The translations under genes and the position numbers were made by a program. DNA of 64,000 bases, taken from the NCBI GenBank assembly GCA_021404785.1, contig QWHH01000005.1:124001-188000 (forward strand), given 5' to 3'. The notes beneath the pieces were generated by a model, which was not told where the DNA came from, searched no databases, and was given only the letters and a program-made list of their open reading frames with translations. Numbering within the stretch: the stretch's first letter is position 1; every line of letters begins with the position of its first letter. This document shows positions 1-8,823 of the stretch, one piece after another. The DNA comes from Lysobacterales bacterium PRO7 (GTDB lineage: Bacteria > Pseudomonadota > Gammaproteobacteria > Xanthomonadales > Rhodanobacteraceae).

Positions 1-2997
1 GCGAACGAGCATCGGCTGCCGTCCGCGCGTCCGGCCAAGGTCGCGCTGGATGACGAAATTTCGGTCGGCAAGATGCTCACCGCGATCGAAGAAGGCGCAT
101 TCGACGATGCGGAGCTCACGCGCCTGCGCAAGGAGTGGCAGCTCGCCGGCGGCAAGACGCCCGTGCTCGGCATCACCGGCACCGGCGGCGCGGGCAAATC
201 CAGTGTCGTCGATGAATTGGTGCTGCGCTTCCTGCACGCCTTCCCGCACATGCGCATCGCCGTGCTCGCGGTCGATCCTACCAGACGTCGCTCGGGTGGC
301 GCATTGTTGGGCGACCGCATCCGCATGAACTCGCTGCGCAGCCATCGCGTCTATATGCGCTCGATGGCCACGCGCCGCCAGCACGCGGCAACCAGCATCG
401 TGCTCAAGGATTGCATCGGTTTCCTGAAAGGGCAGGGCTATGACCTCGTCATCGTCGAGACCGCCGGCATTGGTCAGTCTGATTCGGAGATCGTCGACCT
501 GGTCGATTTCCCGATGTACGTGATGACCAGCGATTACGGTGCGGCCTCGCAGCTGGAGAAGATCGACATGCTCGACTTCGCCGATCTCGTGGTGCTGAAC
601 AAGTTCGACCGCCGCGGCGCCGAAGACGCCCTGCGCGACGTGCGCAAGCAGTGGCGGCGCAACCGCGTCGCGTTCAAATTGCCGGACGAGCAGGTACCGG
701 TGTATCCCACCATCGCCAGCCAGTTCAACGATCCGGGCGTGACCTGGATGTTCGCGAACCTGTGCCGCCTGCTGCGCGAGAAGCTGCACCTGGACGAGTC
801 GAAATGGACGCCGCAAGTCGATACGACATTGAAGGAACCGCGCGCCACCGTGCTGATTCCCGGCGCCCGCGTGCGTTATCTGGCCGAGATCGCCGAGCAG
901 GGCCGCGGCATCAATTCGTCCATCGGCAAGCAGGCCGAAGCCGCGAACCGCGCGCAGAGTTTCTGGGAAGCGCTGCGCGAGATCGGCGACACCAAGCTGC
1001 ACCGCGAACTGGATTTGTATGATGCGGCGGATTTGAGCGGCGTCGACCGCTCGCTGATTACCCTGCGCCAACGCTACAACGATGCGGTGAAATCGCTGTC
1101 GTCCGAGGCGATCCACCTGCTGCGCGAGTGGCCGGCGCGGCTGAAATCCATCACCGATCCGCATTACCTGTACGAAGTGCGCGGCAAGCCCGTCGAGGGC
1201 GACAACTACGTCGAATCGCTGTCGCACCAGAAGGTGCCGAAGATCGCCGCGCCCACGTACACGAGCTGGGGCGAGCTGCTCACCTTCCTGATGAAAGAGA
1301 ATTTACCGGGTGCGTATCCCTACACCGGCGGCATCTATCCCTACCGCCGCACCGGCGAGGATCCGCTGCGCATGTTCGCGGGCGAGGGCACGCCCGAGCG
1401 CACGAACCGGCGTTTCCACTACCTGTCGCAGGGACAAAAGGCCACGCGCCTGTCCACCGCGTTCGATTCGGTCACGCTCTACGGCGAAGACCCGCATCCG
1501 CGCCCGGACATCTACGGCAAGATCGGCAACTCCGGCGTCAACATCCCGACCCTGGACGACATGAAGAAGCTGTATTCCGGCTTCGACCTGTCCTCGCCGA
1601 CGACGTCGGTGTCGATGACGATCAATGGGCCCGCGCCGATCATCCTCGCCATGTTCATGAACACGGCGATCGATCAGAACGTCGAGAAGTATCTGCGCGA
1701 AGACCAGAAACGCTGGGATGCCGCGCACGCGAAGATCGAAAAACTCTATGCGGGCAAGAAACGCCCCATGTATTCGGGTCCGCTGCCGGACGGCAACGAC
1801 GGCCTCGGCCTCGGCCTGCTCGGCGTCACCGGCGACCAGCTCGTCGATGCGGAAACGTACGCGAAGATCAAGGCAGCGACGCTGTCGGCCGTGCGCGGCA
1901 CCGTCCAAGCCGACATCCTGAAAGAGGACCAGGCGCAGAACACCTGCATCTTCTCCACCGAATTCGCGCTGCGCATGATGGGCGACATCCAGCAGTATTT
2001 CGTCGACCACAAGGTGCGCAATTTCTACTCCGTGTCGATCTCGGGTTACCACATCGCCGAGGCCGGCGCGAATCCGATCTCGCAGCTCGCGTTCACGCTG
2101 AGTAACGGTTTTACGATTGTCGAGTACTACCTTGCGCGCGGGATGAACATCGACGACTTCGCGCCGAACCTGTCGTTCTTCTTCAGCAACGGCATGGACC
2201 CGGAATACTCCGTCATCGGCCGTGTCGCGCGGCGCATCTGGGCGCGCGCCATGCGCGAGCGCTACGGCGCGTCGCCGCGCAGCCAGATGATGAAGTACCA
2301 CATCCAGACGTCCGGGCGTTCGCTGCACGCGCAGGAAATCCAGTTCAACGACATCCGCACCACGCTGCAGGCCTTGTACGCGCTGTTCGACAACTGCAAC
2401 TCGCTGCACACGAATGCCTACGACGAGGCGATTACCACGCCGACTGAGGAATCCGTGCGCCGCGCCGTGGCGATCCAGCTGATCATCAACCGCGAGCTGG
2501 GCCTGAACTTCTGCGAGAACCCGTGGCAGGGCAGCTTCATCATCGACAAGCTCACCGACATCGTCGAAGAAGCCGTGTACAAGGAATTCGAGGCGATCAG
2601 CGAGCGCGGCGGCGTGCTCGGAGCGATGGACACCATGTACCAGCGCGGCAAGATCCAGGAAGAATCGCTGTACTACGAACACAAGAAGCACGACGGCAGC
2701 CTGCCGCTGATCGGCGTCAACACCTTCCTGCCGAAGGAACACGCCGGCGAAACTGCGACGACGATCGAACTGATCCGCTCGACCGAAGAAGAAAAGGGCC
2801 AGCAGATCGCCAATGTCGAAGCCTTCCGCGCCAACCGCAATTCACTGGCGCCGGAAAGCCTAAAGGTGCTGCAACAGACCGCGCGCGACCGCAAGAACGT
2901 GTTCGCGCAGCTGATGGAAGCGGTGAAGTACAACAGCGAAGGGCAGATCAGCCACGCGTTGTACGATGTGGGCGGGGAGTATCGGAGGAATATGTAG
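1..2997 (+). CDS. icmF: Fused acyl-CoA mutase with GTPase chaperone (IcmF), 5' end outside window
   Basis: The frame is already open at base 1 and stops at TAG 2995-2997, so about 998 residues of a protein of roughly 1,100 are visible. A P-loop GTPase comes first (GTGGAGKSS near visible residue 60, NKFD near 200), then a linker, then the TIM-barrel mutase domain ([13 protein letters not shown] near 437 is the typical acyl-CoA mutase entry motif). The N-terminal cobalamin-binding domain of IcmF must lie to the left of the window. The family interconverts isobutyryl-CoA and n-butyryl-CoA with adenosylcobalamin, and the GTPase part loads and repairs the cofactor; substrate range cannot be read here. 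The C-terminus ([12 protein letters not shown]) resembles a short fragment at 10,291-10,341. It faces a lower-GC cassette on the opposite strand. Confidence 0.93.
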   Translation, partial: ANEHRLPSARPAKVALDDEISVGKMLTAIEEGAFDDAELTRLRKEWQLAGGKTPVLGITGTGGAGKSSVVDELVLRFLHAFPHMRIAVLAVDPTRRRSGGALLGDRIRMNSLRSHRVYMRSMATRRQHAATSIVLKDCIGFLKGQGYDLVIVETAGIGQSDSEIVDLVDFPMYVMTSDYGAASQLEKIDMLDFADLVVLNKFDRRGAEDALRDVRKQWRRNRVAFKLPDEQVPVYPTIASQFNDPGVTWMFANLCRLLREKLHLDESKWTPQVDTTLKEPRATVLIPGARVRYLAEIAEQGRGINSSIGKQAEAANRAQSFWEALREIGDTKLHRELDLYDAADLSGVDRSLITLRQRYNDAVKSLSSEAIHLLREWPARLKSITDPHYLYEVRGKPVEGDNYVESLSHQKVPKIAAPTYTSWGELLTFLMKENLPGAYPYTGGIYPYRRTGEDPLRMFAGEGTPERTNRRFHYLSQGQKATRLSTAFDSVTLYGEDPHPRPDIYGKIGNSGVNIPTLDDMKKLYSGFDLSSPTTSVSMTINGPAPIILAMFMNTAIDQNVEKYLREDQKRWDAAHAKIEKLYAGKKRPMYSGPLPDGNDGLGLGLLGVTGDQLVDAETYAKIKAATLSAVRGTVQADILKEDQAQNTCIFSTEFALRMMGDIQQYFVDHKVRNFYSVSISGYHIAEAGANPISQLAFTLSNGFTIVEYYLARGMNIDDFAPNLSFFFSNGMDPEYSVIGRVARRIWARAMRERYGASPRSQMMKYHIQTSGRSLHAQEIQFNDIRTTLQALYALFDNCNSLHTNAYDEAITTPTEESVRRAVAIQLIINRELGLNFCENPWQGSFIIDKLTDIVEEAVYKEFEAISERGGVLGAMDTMYQRGKIQEESLYYEHKKHDGSLPLIGVNTFLPKEHAGETATTIELIRSTEEEKGQQIANVEAFRANRNSLAPESLKVLQQTARDRKNVFAQLMEAVKYNSEGQISHALYDVGGEYRRNM

Positions 2998-3076
2998 CCG
3001 ACTACGCTGCTGCGTACTTCGGGAATTCTTGCTTAGCTAGTGCTTTATCGAAGACGGCGTGCTGGTGTGGCCGAGC

Positions 3077-3820
3077 TTAGAGTTTATTAGCGTAGTTGCA
3101 ATGGTGCAGTAGTTCTTCTGCCGCAATTCTAAATCCGTGCTTGATTTCGTCGACATCGGTAAGCTGAGCCGTGAAACGCTGGTTGTGAGCGCTTTGGTCA
3201 CCAAATTTCTTTAGCGCTGCTAGTGATTTCTTTGTTTCTCGGGTGATGTTAATCGCATTGTCTGAGGAAATTTTCCCAGACAGATCTTCAAGCGGGAGGA
3301 AGGCTCCGTCGGCCCGCTTGATCTCTGCTGAACGTCCGTTTTGCGCGTAGACCTCAATGACTAGCGTCTCGAGCAACTTGCGCCCAAGTACCATCACTCC
3401 GTCGAAATACCCGTTTTGATAGCACCCATTTACTTGATCTATGAGCCTGAGTAAGTAGCCACGTCTGGCCGGTTCAAAAATCGCACGCGGGACTACCTCC
3501 AGAGTGCTATGAATCTTTGGCGCAGAAGGTGACGCGAGTAGGTTTTGGTACTGCTGGGTCAGGGCTTTTAACGCGTTAGGCTTGAGACGGAATCCCTCGC
3601 CATATTTCGCAGTTCTACGATCGCTGCGAAGTTGTTGGGACAGTCTGTTGATATTCTGCTGAGGATGCCCACAGTCGTTCTCAACTATGGAGGCGATTTC
3701 CTTTGCCGTCATGCCTTCAATTCTGTTGACAACCTTTCCAAGCCAAAGCATGGCGACAGCCCGATCAATGGAACTTATCCGATTTTCGCTGATGGCGAGA
3801 TCAAAGGCTTGGTATTCCAT
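3077..3820 (-). CDS. Winged-helix plus HEPN/DUF4145-like protein of unknown function
   Basis: 247 residues with an ATG start at 3820, preceded by AGGA at 8 nt. I do not recognise a named family. Residues about 20-95 read like a winged helix (helices around MTAKEIASIV and NINRLSQQLR, then a G-rich wing before LKPNALKAL). Residues about 125-245 read like a helical HEPN/DUF4145-type domain (LGRKLLETLVIEVY, then GDQSAHNQRF, then DVDEIKHGFRIAAEELLH). Some members of that fold occur in abortive-infection proteins, but the usual arginine of the catalytic RxxxxH motif is not obvious here. It starts 10 nt after the stop of the 212-residue gene upstream, so the two are probably one operon. Codon use and base composition are clearly more AT-rich than in the neighbours, suggesting transfer. 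Confidence 0.75.
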   Translation of the reverse strand: MEYQAFDLAISENRISSIDRAVAMLWLGKVVNRIEGMTAKEIASIVENDCGHPQQNINRLSQQLRSDRRTAKYGEGFRLKPNALKALTQQYQNLLASPSAPKIHSTLEVVPRAIFEPARRGYLLRLIDQVNGCYQNGYFDGVMVLGRKLLETLVIEVYAQNGRSAEIKRADGAFLPLEDLSGKISSDNAINITRETKKSLAALKKFGDQSAHNQRFTAQLTDVDEIKHGFRIAAEELLHHCNYANKL

Positions 3821-3830
3821 TTATTAATTC

Positions 3831-4469
3831 CTACTTGCCAGATTTCCACTCGGTCCAATTCTTCAAGCAAAAACACCTTGCGAACTGTTTGGCTTTCGTG
3901 AATTTTGCGGGGTTCAGAATGATCTGTCCTCCGGCGCGCGGTTGGAGCCATTCAGAACGTCGTATCCCACGAGCGCTGTTGGAGTCGCGGACATTTATCG
4001 ATCGGAGTACTGCCTGTGCCTGTGCTTGCGTAGCGTTTGCTTGTCCATTGCTGGTTTTAAACCATAGCGCGAGTAACGTTGCAGCCGCTGCCGCCGGCGC
4101 TACTGCGGATGGTCCGCGATCTCCAAGTTGAGTCTTAAAAGCTTCCCAGCATGTATGGTCCAGGATCAAGAAGGGCTCGTCGTGTTTAGGGTCGCATGCC
4201 GCTTGTAACTCTTCGGTACTGACTCCGATTTCTGTGGCGAACTTTCCCAGAGGATCTCTTGAGGCAGGCTTTTTCGCCAATGATTCGTCCTCCTCGTCCT
4301 CGGTTTCGCCTTCATCGCTCTCAGGCTTTATTTCAATTTTTCCAAACGCGGCTGGATTTCCATTGATCACACCAAGTACCTTCTGCCAGAGCTGTGGATC
4401 TTCGGACTCAGCTACGACAACTTTTTCAGCGTAAAGCACTACTTTGAGTGAAGCCTTTAGACTGCTCAC
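3831..4469 (-). CDS. Unknown protein, first gene of AT-rich two-gene cassette
   Basis: 212 residues from a GTG at 4467-4469, which has GAAAGGAAA just upstream. A longer in-frame ATG at 4526 is rejected because it would overlap the -35 box of the promoter seen at 4498-4526. An acidic patch (EGETEDEEDES) lies near residue 55-65. A hydrophobic stretch (VAPAAAAATLLALWF, about residue 125-140) could be a membrane segment or a buried helix. The C-terminal 65 residues look like a small helical, possibly winged-helix domain (SARGIRRSEWLQ, then GGQIILNPAKFTKAKQFA). No catalytic motif is visible and no function is claimed. It is probably co-transcribed with the winged-helix/HEPN-like gene. Confidence 0.7.
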   Translation of the reverse strand: MSSLKASLKVVLYAEKVVVAESEDPQLWQKVLGVINGNPAAFGKIEIKPESDEGETEDEEDESLAKKPASRDPLGKFATEIGVSTEELQAACDPKHDEPFLILDHTCWEAFKTQLGDRGPSAVAPAAAAATLLALWFKTSNGQANATQAQAQAVLRSINVRDSNSARGIRRSEWLQPRAGGQIILNPAKFTKAKQFARCFCLKNWTEWKSGK

Positions 4470-4497
4470 GTAGGTTTCCTTTCTAGGACGTACTCGA

Positions 4498-4526
4498 AGT
4501 AAATCACAATGAATTAGAGGTGTCAA
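4498..4526 (-). promoter_or_regulatory. Sigma70-like promoter of the AT-rich cassette
   Basis: On the minus strand TTGACA (4521-4526) is followed after exactly 17 bp by TTTACT (4498-4503). The -35 box is perfect and the -10 matches four of six consensus bases. The start codon at 4469 lies 28 nt after the -10 box. An 8-bp inverted repeat (TAGGACGT 4484-4491 and ACGTCCTA 4542-4549) flanks the promoter, and CCTACGTAGG at 4546-4555 is a perfect 10-bp palindrome, so a regulator may act here. Confidence 0.6.
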
Positions 4527-4560
4527 ATAGTGACTTCATTAACGTCCTACGTAGGTGAAC

Positions 4561-4583
4561 GTCAAAAAAGGTGTCCGACCCCG
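4561..4583 (-). repeat. Degenerate dispersed tag (GGGGTCGGACACCTTTT)
   Basis: Read on the minus strand this is a diverged member of the GGGTCAGAGTACACTTT tag family seen also at 5288, 5351, 6010, 7481, 13935 and 17147. It lies between the AT-rich cassette and the next gene. It is the weakest match of the set. Confidence 0.4.
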
Positions 4584-4661
4584 TTAATTTGATAGATTGT
4601 GCGGGCACGCTGCTCGCCGTGGTTTCGGAGCTCGGCTTCATTCACAGGACCCGCAGAACCC

Positions 4662-5288
4662 ATGCTGTCCGAACTCCCACGCGCCATCCTCGAAATCGGT
4701 TTGCCGGTAGCGGTGCTGAGCTGGCTGCTGTTCTACCGGCTGTACAGTCGCGGCGAGCTCGCGCGCGACGCGGACCGCAAGGCGATCGGCGCGAGCCTCA
4801 AGTCGATCCGCAAGGCGCAGAAGGAATCCAAGCAATCGTCGGACAGCCTGCTGCACGCGAAATGGATGAAATTCGGCGGCGGCTTCTACGGCGTGGCCGC
4901 GGCCTGGACGCTGCTCTACATCGAAGCGAGCGGCGTCATCGGCGTCATTGCCCACCCCTCGACCGTGCAGGACATGTTCCGCAACGGCATCGGCGGTTTC
5001 ATCGCCCAACAGATATCCGGCCAGGTCAGTACCTTCGTCGATGCCGTGACCTGGTTCAACTGGTGGCCGGGCAGGGGCCATAACCCCATCGTGTGGTTCG
5101 GTGTGGCCTATGCCGCCTACATCGCCGGACTCGAGCTCGCGCGCTTCGAGACCCGTATCGGCAGCCGCGCCGTCGAACTCGATTCGCGCGAACGCTGGGC
5201 TTCCATGGTGCCGTTCCGCAAAGACAGCGCATCGGCACCCAAGGAAGAAGAAGCGGCACGACCGGGTGAAGCAGACGAAATAAAATAG
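4662..5288 (+). CDS. Hypothetical inner-membrane protein
   Basis: 208 residues from ATG 4662; upstream in-frame codons are possible but lack a good ribosome site. An N-terminal hydrophobic segment (residues about 8-24) is followed by a basic, coiled-coil-like stretch rich in K, R, S and E (about 28-60). Two further hydrophobic stretches follow, around FYGVAAAWTLLYI and IVWFGVAYAAYIAGL. The C-terminus is charged and probably cytoplasmic. No known domain is recognised. The gene is bounded on both sides by copies of the dispersed tag (4561 and 5288), which suggests an accessory acquisition. Confidence 0.7.
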   Translation: MLSELPRAILEIGLPVAVLSWLLFYRLYSRGELARDADRKAIGASLKSIRKAQKESKQSSDSLLHAKWMKFGGGFYGVAAAWTLLYIEASGVIGVIAHPSTVQDMFRNGIGGFIAQQISGQVSTFVDAVTWFNWWPGRGHNPIVWFGVAYAAYIAGLELARFETRIGSRAVELDSRERWASMVPFRKDSASAPKEEEAARPGEADEIK

Positions 5289-5310
5289 GGGTCAAAGTGC
5301 CATTTCCGGC
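5288..5310 (+). repeat. Dispersed tag (GGGGTCAAAGTGCCATTTCC)
   Basis: Member of the GGGTCAG-n-GTACACTTT family. It starts on the last base of the stop codon of the preceding membrane-protein gene. Confidence 0.5.
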
Positions 5311-5350
5311 AAAAGCAAACGCGGAAGACAGTGATTAGCAAAAAGCAGTG

Positions 5351-5370
5351 CTCAGGGTACACTTTTCAGC
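5351..5370 (+). repeat. Dispersed tag (CTCAGGGTACACTTTTC)
   Basis: Second tag in the same gap, closer to the family core (CAGGGTACACTTT). It lies 57 nt before the likely TTG start of the 188-residue gene. Confidence 0.5.
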
Positions 5371-5426
5371 ATTAGCGCTGGCTGACACCCGAAAATCCAC
5401 CTGATCCTGATTTTTCTCCATTTTTC

Positions 5427-5993
5427 TTGCATGACAATCGGAGACGTGTCCTGAGCACGAGACGTATTCCATGGAGGCTCCTGCGCGAGGTGCTGGCCGT
5501 CATCGGCGTCATTGGTTCGATGGCGTTTGTCGGATGGCAGGTCCGGGAAAGCAACCGGCAGGCGCGCGCCGCTGCGTATCAGGCGATCGGCATCGCGACG
5601 TCGGAATTCCATCGTTCGTTCGACGCGCATCTCAATCGTTTGGCGACGGAATCGGACTACCCGGAAGCCGTCAAGCGCTGGTCGCTTGCCGATTGGGAAG
5701 CGTCCGAGCGGATCACGATTGCCGACCTGCGCATGCTCGAGACCGTGCTGCTGGAGGTCGACCAGGGCCAGCTGCCCGAGGACGCGGTCAAGCGGCTCGG
5801 CTACAACTGGGGACCGGCGCTCGCCAGTCCGGCTTTCGCGTGCATGTGGCCCGATCTGAAGCCAGGCGTCGGCGAGTCGCTGCGGCGCTACATCGAAGAG
5901 ACCTCGCCGCCCGACAAGCGCTTCGCCTGCGAGGTCGATCTCAAGGCTTTGCGCGATGCGACCGTCCTCCACCGTGGCGCAACCGGAGGATGA
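5427..5993 (+). CDS. Hypothetical membrane-anchored protein
   Basis: About 188 residues if the TTG at 5427 is used; no ATG occurs in frame before the membrane segment, so the start is uncertain. After a basic N-terminus one transmembrane helix is visible (LREVLAVIGVIGSMAFVGW, residues about 18-37), followed by QVRESNRQARAAAYQA. The pattern of one N-terminal helix followed by a glutamine/arginine-rich stretch recurs in many small uncharacterised proteobacterial proteins. The rest is soluble and has no recognised catalytic motif. Dispersed tags at 5351 and 6010 bracket the gene. Confidence 0.6.
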   Translation: MHDNRRRVLSTRRIPWRLLREVLAVIGVIGSMAFVGWQVRESNRQARAAAYQAIGIATSEFHRSFDAHLNRLATESDYPEAVKRWSLADWEASERITIADLRMLETVLLEVDQGQLPEDAVKRLGYNWGPALASPAFACMWPDLKPGVGESLRRYIEETSPPDKRFACEVDLKALRDATVLHRGATGG

Positions 5994-6009
5994 CTTGCCG
6001 GGAAAAACC

Positions 6010-6030
6010 GGAGTCAGAGTACACTTTCTC
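6010..6030 (+). repeat. Dispersed tag (GGAGTCAGAGTACACTTTC)
   Basis: The copy closest to the core of the family, between the 188-residue gene and the 3' end of the LamG gene. With the inverted copy at 7481 it brackets the LamG gene. Confidence 0.6.
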
Positions 6031-6099
6031 GCAAATCAGGCGCCGTCTAAACTCTGGCGTATCCATAATCCGCCGTCACAGCCACCGCATCTTTCCTGC

Positions 6100-7395
6100 T
6101 CAGTTCCACGTGGGATCGGTCGTGGTGGGACACCCGCAGCCAACAGTGCTGTAGTTGACATGGCCTGCGGCCGCGCCGCCGAATCGCCAGACCGCACATG
6201 CCGTGCCGGTGCGCGCGGGATTGACGTAGACGTTGTTGGTCGTTCCGGAACCGCAGACGGCCTCATAGGAATTGGCCGGGAAACTTCCACCGGGCCACGC
6301 GGCGGCCGCTGCTTCCGCCTGCGTCAGGCTGATGGTTCCGGGCGCGATATAGTCTTCGAACGTCTGGCCGAGCGTCCAGCCGCTGCACGCCGCGCCGATG
6401 CAATTGGTGTGGACCGTATCGAAATTCGCCGTGACGGACGTGGCGGCGCGCATGACGACAGTGCACGGCCCAGGACCGCTGCAGGCACTACTCGTCCAGG
6501 CCACAAATGCGCTGTTCGCGCCGGGTGTGGCCGTGAGCTGAACTACCGAATCGAGCGGCAAATCGGCGCTGCAGGTCGTGCCGCAGTTGATGCCCGCCGG
6601 ATTGCTGGTCACCGTTCCGGGAACGCTGCCCGACACCGAAGCCGTGAGGGTCGCGTAATCCCCGTAACCGTTGCGAAACAGCACGTCCTTGCAGATTCCG
6701 GCCGGGCCCGCGGCGACCAGCGTGGCAATTTCCGATTGCGACAACGCGCGGTCGTACACCTCGACCTCGTCGATCAACCCGTTGAAGGCATTGCCGGATA
6801 CGATGTTGCGGCCGATCTTCGCGTCGGCGGCGATCGCCGTCAGCGGCCGCGGCAGGTTGAGCGTGAGTTCGAGGTTGCCATTGAAATACAGCGTTGCCTG
6901 GTAGCCGTCGAAGGTGGCCGCCACGTGCGTCCACTGTCCCGTCGCCAGCTTGTGGGCCGACACCAGCGTATTCAGGCCCGTGGTGGTGTAAAAGTTCCAC
7001 TCCACCAGGCCCGTGCCGTTGCCGTCGATGTTCAATTGAATGCCGGTCGTATTCGTGGCCGGGCGCCAGTCGAAGATCGAAGCGCCGGCGACGAACGCGG
7101 TCGGGTTCACCCAGGCATCGATCGTGACGGCCTGCGGCGTTGCGACCGCGCTGTAGGGAATGTCGACGGAGCCCGCGCTCGGGAAACTGAAGGCTTGCAG
7201 CACTTTGCCGGAAGCGTAGGTCGCCGCGCCGGACAAGGTACCGTCGTTGCCCGCGGCGATATCCTTCGCATCGCCGTCGCCGGGCCACCAGCCGGTCAAC
7301 GAGGGAGGCGGCTGCACGCAGACCTGGGCGAATGCCGGTGCGGCGATTGCGAACAGGACGATGGCGTGGAGAGACTTGCCGAGTGGTCGTTTCAT
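6100..7395 (-). CDS. Exported LamG (concanavalin A-like) protein with bacterial repeat domain
   Basis: 431 residues from ATG 7395, which has GGAGG 5 nt upstream. A signal peptide is clear (MKRPLGKSLHAIVLF, cleavage after AFA). Residues about 30-225 form a LamG/concanavalin A-like jelly roll (GWWPGDGDAKD, IDAWVNPT, WTHVAATFDG, ATLYFNGN, FNGLIDEVEVYDRALS). Next comes VLFRNGYGD, which resembles the C-terminal tail of two other exported proteins in this window but is internal here. Residues about 250-330 match the InlB-B-like bacterial repeat pattern (VTSNPAGINCG, LTATPG, FVAWT, VTANF). The cysteine-containing C-terminus is unrecognised. It is probably surface or extracellular and may bind glycans; no catalytic residues are visible. 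Confidence 0.85.
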   Translation of the reverse strand: MKRPLGKSLHAIVLFAIAAPAFAQVCVQPPPSLTGWWPGDGDAKDIAAGNDGTLSGAATYASGKVLQAFSFPSAGSVDIPYSAVATPQAVTIDAWVNPTAFVAGASIFDWRPATNTTGIQLNIDGNGTGLVEWNFYTTTGLNTLVSAHKLATGQWTHVAATFDGYQATLYFNGNLELTLNLPRPLTAIAADAKIGRNIVSGNAFNGLIDEVEVYDRALSQSEIATLVAAGPAGICKDVLFRNGYGDYATLTASVSGSVPGTVTSNPAGINCGTTCSADLPLDSVVQLTATPGANSAFVAWTSSACSGPGPCTVVMRAATSVTANFDTVHTNCIGAACSGWTLGQTFEDYIAPGTISLTQAEAAAAAWPGGSFPANSYEAVCGSGTTNNVYVNPARTGTACAVWRFGGAAAGHVNYSTVGCGCPTTTDPTWN

Positions 7396-7480
7396 CCATC
7401 CCTCCGCAGACTGCAACGAAGGAGTACGCGCGCCACCGGCAGCGCGTGAATCGCGCCACGACATGCTCATATCGACTCCC

Positions 7481-7503
7481 CGTGTTGACCTGACCCCTTT
7501 CCC
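7481..7503 (-). repeat. Dispersed tag, inverted orientation (AAAGGGGTCAGGTCAACACG)
   Basis: Upstream of the LamG gene and in the opposite orientation to the copy at 6010, so the two copies flank that gene as inverted repeats. Confidence 0.5.
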
Positions 7504-7568
7504 GCACGCCTAGTCTACGTGAAACGAGGAGCCTTCGTGTGGGGGAGCGATGTGCGCTTTCTGGCGCC

Positions 7569-8651
7569 TCACGCGCCTTCGAAATGCGCCGTCGTGCCTC
7601 GCGCCCGCACCGCGCGCGGATCCATGATCCGTCGCCACAGCGGCGGCACCAGCGCCAGCACGAACATCGTCGCGTAGCCTGCCGGCAGCTGCGGACTGTC
7701 GTCGTGATGCTGCAGCAGCTGATAGCGGCGCCGGGCATTGGCGTGGTGATCGGAATGGCGCTGCAGGTTGAACAGCAGCCAGTTGCCGACACGCTGCGGC
7801 GCGTTCCAGGAATGCAGATGCGTCACGCGCTCGTAGCGGCCGGGCGTGACCGCGCGGCGCTCGAGGCCGTAGTGCTCGACGTAGTTGATGATTTCCAGCG
7901 TGCTCGCCGCGGCGAGTCCCTGGGCGACGAAGAACAGCGCACCCGCCACGCCCAGCCACAGCGCGAACGCGGCGAGCAGCACGAGCCACAGGGCGGTCCA
8001 GCGCAGCATCTCGTTGTCGAGCGACCATACGCGCCGCCCGCCTTGTCGCAGGCGTTGCGCTTCCAGGCGCCAGGCATTGCGCACGTTGTCGCGCAGCGCG
8101 CGCGGCACGAAGGCGTAGACCGATTCGCCGAAGCGGGCCGACGAGGAATCGGCGGGCGTGGCAACATTCACGTGATGCCCGCGCACGTGTTCGATCTTGA
8201 AGCCGTGGTAGCCGACGCTGGTCAGCAGGAACCCGCCGCAGAACCGCTCCAGGCGGCTCGTCTTGTGCACGAGCTCGTGCGCCGGATTGATCGCGAGGAC
8301 GCCGCCGAGCACGCCGGTGGACACGATCCAGGCCAGCAGGCCGAACGGCCCGAGCGGCAGCCGCGTGAATTCCCAGGCGCAATAGACGAGGACGGCCGGC
8401 CAGACAAGCACCGTGAGCAGCGTGAGCGCGCGGAAATACCCGTGCCGTTCGATCGCGGCGTCGCCTGCATCGAGATTGGCGGTATCGATGCCGCACAAGA
8501 AGTCGATGACCGGCAGCGCGCCGAAAATCACCAGCAGCGGAAACGCCGCGCCCCCGGGCGCCGGCCAACCGGCCGCGATCAACGCGACGGCGCCGGCCGG
8601 AAGCAGGGCCAGGCCGAACGGCAGGAAGAAACCAAGATCGCGCCAACGCAT
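7569..8651 (-). CDS. alkB: AlkB-type membrane di-iron alkane 1-monooxygenase
   Basis: 360 residues from ATG 8651; the longer form from a GTG at 8708 has no better ribosome site. The histidine boxes of integral-membrane fatty-acid-desaturase-like hydroxylases are present in order: NPAHELVHK (about 145), EHVRGHHVNV (about 175), NYVEHYGL (about 275) and LQRHSDHHANARRRY (about 316), the last being the box typical of AlkB. Hydrophobic segments surround them. The family hydroxylates the terminal carbon of medium-chain alkanes using electrons from rubredoxin. No rubredoxin or rubredoxin reductase gene lies next to it, so its electron donor must be encoded elsewhere and its substrate is uncertain. 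Confidence 0.9.
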   Translation of the reverse strand: MRWRDLGFFLPFGLALLPAGAVALIAAGWPAPGGAAFPLLVIFGALPVIDFLCGIDTANLDAGDAAIERHGYFRALTLLTVLVWPAVLVYCAWEFTRLPLGPFGLLAWIVSTGVLGGVLAINPAHELVHKTSRLERFCGGFLLTSVGYHGFKIEHVRGHHVNVATPADSSSARFGESVYAFVPRALRDNVRNAWRLEAQRLRQGGRRVWSLDNEMLRWTALWLVLLAAFALWLGVAGALFFVAQGLAAASTLEIINYVEHYGLERRAVTPGRYERVTHLHSWNAPQRVGNWLLFNLQRHSDHHANARRRYQLLQHHDDSPQLPAGYATMFVLALVPPLWRRIMDPRAVRARGTTAHFEGA

Positions 8652-8776
8652 GAAATTAGTGTAGACCGGAATTGCCAGAATGGGGCGGATTCCGTCAATT
8701 CGACGCACGGCTGAATCGCCGGACTTTGGCGGCGCGGTTGTCGAGATCGCCTCTATTCGGTTACGCGCATATTCGA

Positions 8777-8818
8777 TTGAGCATTGAACGGGTCGGCTTC
8801 GACGGCGACGACGCGTTG
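8777..8818 (+). pseudogene. Short copy of the 5' end of the HAD hydrolase gene (copy a)
   Basis: About 40 bp matching the first 13 codons of the intact HAD gene at 11,055, with 6 differences. It starts at a TTG and reads MSIERVGFDGDDAL in the same frame. It then breaks off directly before the 3' end of the opposite-strand exported-protein gene. Confidence 0.65.
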
Positions 8819-8823
8819 ACGGG

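Noticed and set aside
1303-2742. Long open frame of 479 codons antisense to icmF
   Set aside because: It is the opposite-strand shadow of a clear mutase gene in high-GC DNA; composition is dominated by R, V, D and A without domain motifs.
5956-7449. Open frame of 497 codons on the plus strand
   Set aside because: Antisense to the LamG protein gene, which has signal peptide, domains and ribosome site; the plus-strand product has no recognisable feature.
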